Shown: positions 61,135 to 64,000 of the stretch, piece by piece | Position numbering within the stretch: the stretch's first letter is position 1 | How the letters are laid out: each line of letters begins with the position of its first letter | Origin: JAIOQA01 sp035493675 | GTDB taxonomy: Bacteria; Myxococcota_A; Polyangia; Haliangiales; Haliangiaceae | Length of the DNA: 64,000 nucleotides | Direction: 5' to 3' | NCBI GenBank assembly: GCA_035493675.1 | Contig: DATJIA010000335.1 | Span: 1-64,000 of the forward strand | The notes under the pieces: model-generated | Databases searched by the model: none | What the model was told of the DNA's origin: nothing | The model's input: only the letters and a program-made list of their open reading frames with translations | Position numbers and translations under genes: made by a program

Positions 61135-62004
61135 CTACGCGCCGACGCGAAGGTAGTAGCTCCAGTAGCCGATCGTGTGCGCGTAGCGATCGAGCGTGTC
61201 GGCCGCGGACCAGCGCGGGCCGTAGACCGCGCGCGCGGCGCGCGCGAACACGGGGCCGTTCGGATCGAGCTGGTCCATGCGGCCGAGCCCGCGCAAGAGG
61301 ATCGCGCGCGCCGAGAACGGGCCGATGCCGCGGATCGCGGTGAGCGCGGCGAACGCGTCGTCGTACGGCGCCGCGCGCAGCCACGCCTCGCCGAGCGACG
61401 CGACGCCGTCGATCGCCGCGACCATGCGGCGCGCCTTCTCGGGATGGCGGAGGATCGCCGCGAAGTCTTCCTCGCGCGCGCGCGCGAGCTCGTCGAAGCT
61501 GGGGAACGCGACCAGCTCGTGCGCGCCGAAGCGCGCGCGCGGACCGAGCGCGTGCGCGAGCTTCGCCTTCTGCGCCGCCGCGAGGTGGATCGGCGTGCGC
61601 TGCATGATCACCGCGTAGCAGGTGATCTCGGCGAGCGTCAGGAAGCGCACGTGATGGAGGCCGCGCAGTCGCTCGACCAACGCGCGATACGGCGCCGCGT
61701 CGCCGGCGGCGCGGGCGTAGAAGTCGGCGAGATCGTCGTCGGCGCTGACGAACAGCGCGCAGAGCCGCGCGGCCTCGCGCGTGTCTTCGCCAGAAGCCGC
61801 GCCTTCGAGCTCGAGCGCGAGCGACGCGCCGGCCGCGCGGATCCGGAAGCCGACACCGCGGTCCCCGATCCCCAGCGCGCCGATCACGCTGTCGCCGGAG
61901 ATCACGAAGTCGCGCGCGCACGGCGGGAAGCTCTGCACGAAGTCGAGCGTGTGGCGGAAGTCGAACGGGGGCCGGACGGAGATGTCCGAGATCGCGAGCG
62001 TCAT
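61135..62004 (-). CDS. AlkA-like DNA glycosylase (HhH-GPD family)
   Basis: 289 residues. An N-terminal beta-rich part typical of AlkA (FDFRHTLDFVQSFPP...) is followed by a helical domain. The helix-hairpin-helix reads LTAIRGIGPFSARAILLRG (about 226-244), and then DQLDPNGP provides the candidate catalytic Asp. EITCYAVIMQRTPI (about 126-139) matches the substrate-pocket helix of 3-methyladenine glycosylase II. It should remove alkylated bases. The gene stands alone with no obvious repair partner. A short gap of 25 bp separates it from the next gene on the same strand. Confidence 0.85.
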   Translation of the reverse strand: MTLAISDISVRPPFDFRHTLDFVQSFPPCARDFVISGDSVIGALGIGDRGVGFRIRAAGASLALELEGAASGEDTREAARLCALFVSADDDLADFYARAAGDAAPYRALVERLRGLHHVRFLTLAEITCYAVIMQRTPIHLAAAQKAKLAHALGPRARFGAHELVAFPSFDELARAREEDFAAILRHPEKARRMVAAIDGVASLGEAWLRAAPYDDAFAALTAIRGIGPFSARAILLRGLGRMDQLDPNGPVFARAARAVYGPRWSAADTLDRYAHTIGYWSYYLRVGA

Positions 62005-62029
62005 GCGATCACGGTGCGCGGCGCGCGTG

Positions 62030-64000
62030 TCAGCGGGTTGTCAGTAGATGATGCGCGCGCATCCAGCGCTCGAGCTCCGGGTGGCTGGGGTCGGTCGGAT
62101 CGAGCGCCGCGTACGCCGCCGGGGCATCCGCGAGGCCCTTGGCCGCGTCGTGGCCGGAGTCGACGCGCGCGCGATCGAGCTGGAAGCGCGCGATCGCGAC
62201 CATCGGCGCGGTGTCCTGCGCGGGGCGCAGCGCGAGCGCGCGCGAGAGCGGCGCGATCGCGTCGGCGGGGCGGCCGGTGTGGTACAGGCACTCGCCGATG
62301 CCGAGCAGCGGCCACGCGAGCACCGGGTTGTCGTCGCCGCCGGCGCGCTCCTCGACGTCGATCGCGCTCGCGTAGTCGGCGGCCGCCTGGTCGCAGTGGC
62401 CGAGGCGCGCGCGCAGGTCGGCGCGTTGATCGAACGCGCGGCCGAGGTTCTCGGTCGCGCCGCCCTGCGCTTGCATCGCGGCGATCGCGAGGTCGAGCTC
62501 GTGCAGCGCGTCGGCGTCGCGGTGCAAGTGGACGAGCGTCGAGGCGCGCCCGAAATGCGCCATCGCGCGCACCGGATCGTCGTCGGCGAGCCGCGCGCGA
62601 TCCATCGCGAGCACGCGCTCGAAGAGCGCGAGCGATTGATCGTTCTTGCCCTGCATGCCGCGCGTCACCGCGAGCCCGACCAGCGAGAGCGCGAGCGCCG
62701 GCGAGTCGCCGAGGCGCGCCTCGCGGATCCGCACCGCGGTCTCGAGCGCGTCGCTCGCTTCGTCGTAGCGTGTGAGCGACTGCAGGCCCTGGCCGAGGTT
62801 GCTCCACGCGTACGCCTCGTCGAGGCTGTCGGGCCCGAGCAGCCCGCGATAGAACGCGATCGTCTCCTTGTAGGTCTCGAGCGACGCGCGCTGGAGCCCG
62901 CTCGTCCACTGCGCGTTCGCGATCTCGAACAAGACGTCGCCGCGCAGCTTCGCGTGCGGCGAGTCGGGTTGGCTCGCGCCGGCGCGGTCGAGCAGCGCGA
63001 GCGCGGTCGTGATCAGCACGAGGCCGTCGGTCGGGCGCGCGCTCTCGTCGAGGACGACCGCCTCGCCGTAGAGCAGCTCGACGCGCAGATCGATCGGCTC
63101 GCCCGCGCGCACGACGGCCGCGCTCGCCGCGGGCACGAGCGCGAGCGCGCGATCGGGCTCGCCGCGCCGGCCGGTGATGTCGATCAGGCCGGTCCACGCG
63201 ATCGCTTCGTCGCGCGGCGCGTGCGCGGCGGCGGCGACCTGCGTGAGCTCGCGCGACGCGCTCTCGGCGGTCGCGAAGTCGTCGACGTCGAACGCGACCT
63301 GCACCTGCTGCGCGAGCGCCGCCGACAAGGTCGGCTCGAACCGGAGCGCGCGCGCCCGCGCGACCACCGCGCGCGAGCGATCGGGGAGCCCCTCGAGCGC
63401 GCCGCCCTTGTGGCGCGCCTCGATCTCGTCGAGCTCGCGCTCGAGCGCGCGCACCGCGGCGCGCGCCGCCGGATCGCGCGGCGGCGGGATCGCGGCGGCG
63501 AGCTCCTTCGGATCGGAGCAGCCTTCGATCGACTCGAGCTGCGTGAGGCCGGACAGCGCGTGATCGAGCGCGCGGAAGTCGCGCGTGCTCGCGAGCACGG
63601 CGAGGCCGTCGTCGAGCGCGTCGAGGCGGCGATCGAGGCAGCGCATGCGGAGATCGAGCGTCGCGTCGGGTTGCTCGCGCGCGCGGGTCGCGCGGCACGC
63701 GTCGACCCGCACGTCGGACCACCTGCGCGCGTAGCGATCGATGCGGATCGTCAGCGCGTTCGCGCGCGGCGCGCCGGTCGTGCGATCGAGCGCGCGGATG
63801 TGCTCGACGATCGACGCGCGCCGCGCGGCGCCCCAGATCGGATCGAGCTTGGCGGCCGGCGGCGGGCACGGATCCTCGTCGGGGCCGCGACCGCCCGCGA
63901 TCCACGCGCCGGTCGCGACCGCGGCGGCGATCGCGACCGCGCCGACCGCGATCGCCGCGCGCCGCGGGCCGCCGCGCGCGCGATCGAGGATCGCGATCGC
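62030..64000 (-). CDS. Ser/Thr kinase-type TPR protein, partial (runs off the right edge)
   Basis: The open frame continues to the window edge at 64000, so the N-terminus, including any kinase domain, is missing. From the edge inward it encodes 'LDRARGG', a hydrophobic segment (about RAAIAVGAVAIAAAVATGAW), then 'DPIWGAARRASIVEHIR', a Cys-containing spacer and about eight TPRs (YDEASDALETAVRIREARLG, HLHRDADALHELDLAI). The same order occurs after the kinase domain in the gene at 17183, whose segment reads GGAWDAPRRAAVERAF, so this is a paralogue's C-terminal half. An internal ATG at 63712 would give a soluble TPR protein, but the long open frame argues against it. Confidence 0.82.
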   Translation of the reverse strand, partial: AIAILDRARGGPRRAAIAVGAVAIAAAVATGAWIAGGRGPDEDPCPPPAAKLDPIWGAARRASIVEHIRALDRTTGAPRANALTIRIDRYARRWSDVRVDACRATRAREQPDATLDLRMRCLDRRLDALDDGLAVLASTRDFRALDHALSGLTQLESIEGCSDPKELAAAIPPPRDPAARAAVRALERELDEIEARHKGGALEGLPDRSRAVVARARALRFEPTLSAALAQQVQVAFDVDDFATAESASRELTQVAAAAHAPRDEAIAWTGLIDITGRRGEPDRALALVPAASAAVVRAGEPIDLRVELLYGEAVVLDESARPTDGLVLITTALALLDRAGASQPDSPHAKLRGDVLFEIANAQWTSGLQRASLETYKETIAFYRGLLGPDSLDEAYAWSNLGQGLQSLTRYDEASDALETAVRIREARLGDSPALALSLVGLAVTRGMQGKNDQSLALFERVLAMDRARLADDDPVRAMAHFGRASTLVHLHRDADALHELDLAIAAMQAQGGATENLGRAFDQRADLRARLGHCDQAAADYASAIDVEERAGGDDNPVLAWPLLGIGECLYHTGRPADAIAPLSRALALRPAQDTAPMVAIARFQLDRARVDSGHDAAKGLADAPAAYAALDPTDPSHPELERWMRAHHLLTTR

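Noticed and set aside
61133..62029. RNA genes (tRNA, rRNA) in intergenic gaps
   Set aside because: I scanned the gaps for tRNA-like cloverleaf ends and saw none; gaps are mostly short. A covariance-model search would be decisive.
62030..63712. Right-edge ORF as a separate soluble TPR protein starting at 63712
   Set aside because: The frame stays open to the window edge and encodes a transmembrane segment and juxtamembrane sequence like the kinase at 17183, so it is a truncated kinase-type gene.

Overview
The window is a G+C-rich bacterial chromosome segment, most likely from a myxobacterium (Myxococcota, formerly Deltaproteobacteria). That assignment is an inference. It rests on four large Ser/Thr protein kinase genes (three complete, one running off the right edge), many lipoproteins, a DUF4215/'myxococcus cysteine-rich repeat' lipoprotein, a Myxococcales-type sigma-70 factor, PEGA/TPR proteins, PilZ and thrombospondin type-3 repeat proteins, and very high third-position G/C. 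I saw no rRNA, tRNA, CRISPR array, prophage or plasmid functions.

Layout: (1) 1-640, a four-helix-bundle (S23/IVS-type) gene lying between two hexamer tracts that are reverse complements of each other. (2) 640-1270, an unusual lower-GC stretch without a convincing gene. (3) 1.3-2.8 kb, ruvX-mltG. (4) 3.6-9.55 kb, a PrkA kinase / small RHH-like protein / YeaH / SpoVR / PP2C phosphatase cluster, the conserved stress and sporulation kinase module. (5) 9.5-15 kb, a 2-hydroxyacid dehydrogenase, a glyoxalase-fold lipoprotein and a heterodimeric ABC exporter. (6) 15-21.4 kb, a sigma factor operon divergent from a zinc-finger Ser/Thr kinase with TPRs, then two lipoproteins. (7) 21.4-24.7 kb, an SLP-type phosphatase, a 1-Cys peroxiredoxin and an AftB-like membrane glycosyltransferase. 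(8) 24.8-30.9 kb, a TSP3-repeat outer-membrane protein, TonB-ExbD-ExbB-TruD, and a divergent ChaN-like lipoprotein. (9) 30.9-35.5 kb, a kinase-TPR protein, then BamD and a TPR protein. (10) 35.6-41.3 kb, a GspE-N-domain membrane protein, a lipoprotein, MnmG and a FadL-type porin. (11) 41.3-42.35 kb, a roughly 200-bp imperfect palindrome followed by an IS200/RAYT-like transposase gene. (12) 42.4-44.8 kb, a TM2-like protein, a MoxR ATPase and a VWA protein. (13) 44.8-51.6 kb, a PilZ membrane protein, gamma-glutamyltransferase and an M16 protease. (14) 51.6-53.7 kb, a hairpin-rich gap and a biotin carboxylase. (15) 53.7-61.1 kb, two divergent units around a perfect 31-bp palindrome: a Cys-rich lipoprotein and PEGA/TPR protein on one side; a di-haem cytochrome, PEGA protein, zinc-ribbon kinase and FG-GAP-like lipoprotein on the other. 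(16) 61.1-64.0 kb, an AlkA-type glycosylase and the C-terminal part of another kinase-TPR gene.

The most unusual material is structural. There is a stand-alone IVS-like element, a dispersed hairpin family whose two copies keep base pairing despite sequence changes, REP-like sequences of which one has been inserted in frame in a kinase activation loop, a long palindrome beside a RAYT-like gene, and a 31-bp palindromic operator candidate. Translationally coupled starts (ATGA, TGATG or GTGA overlaps) tie many neighbours into operons, and several convergent gene pairs overlap at their 3' ends.
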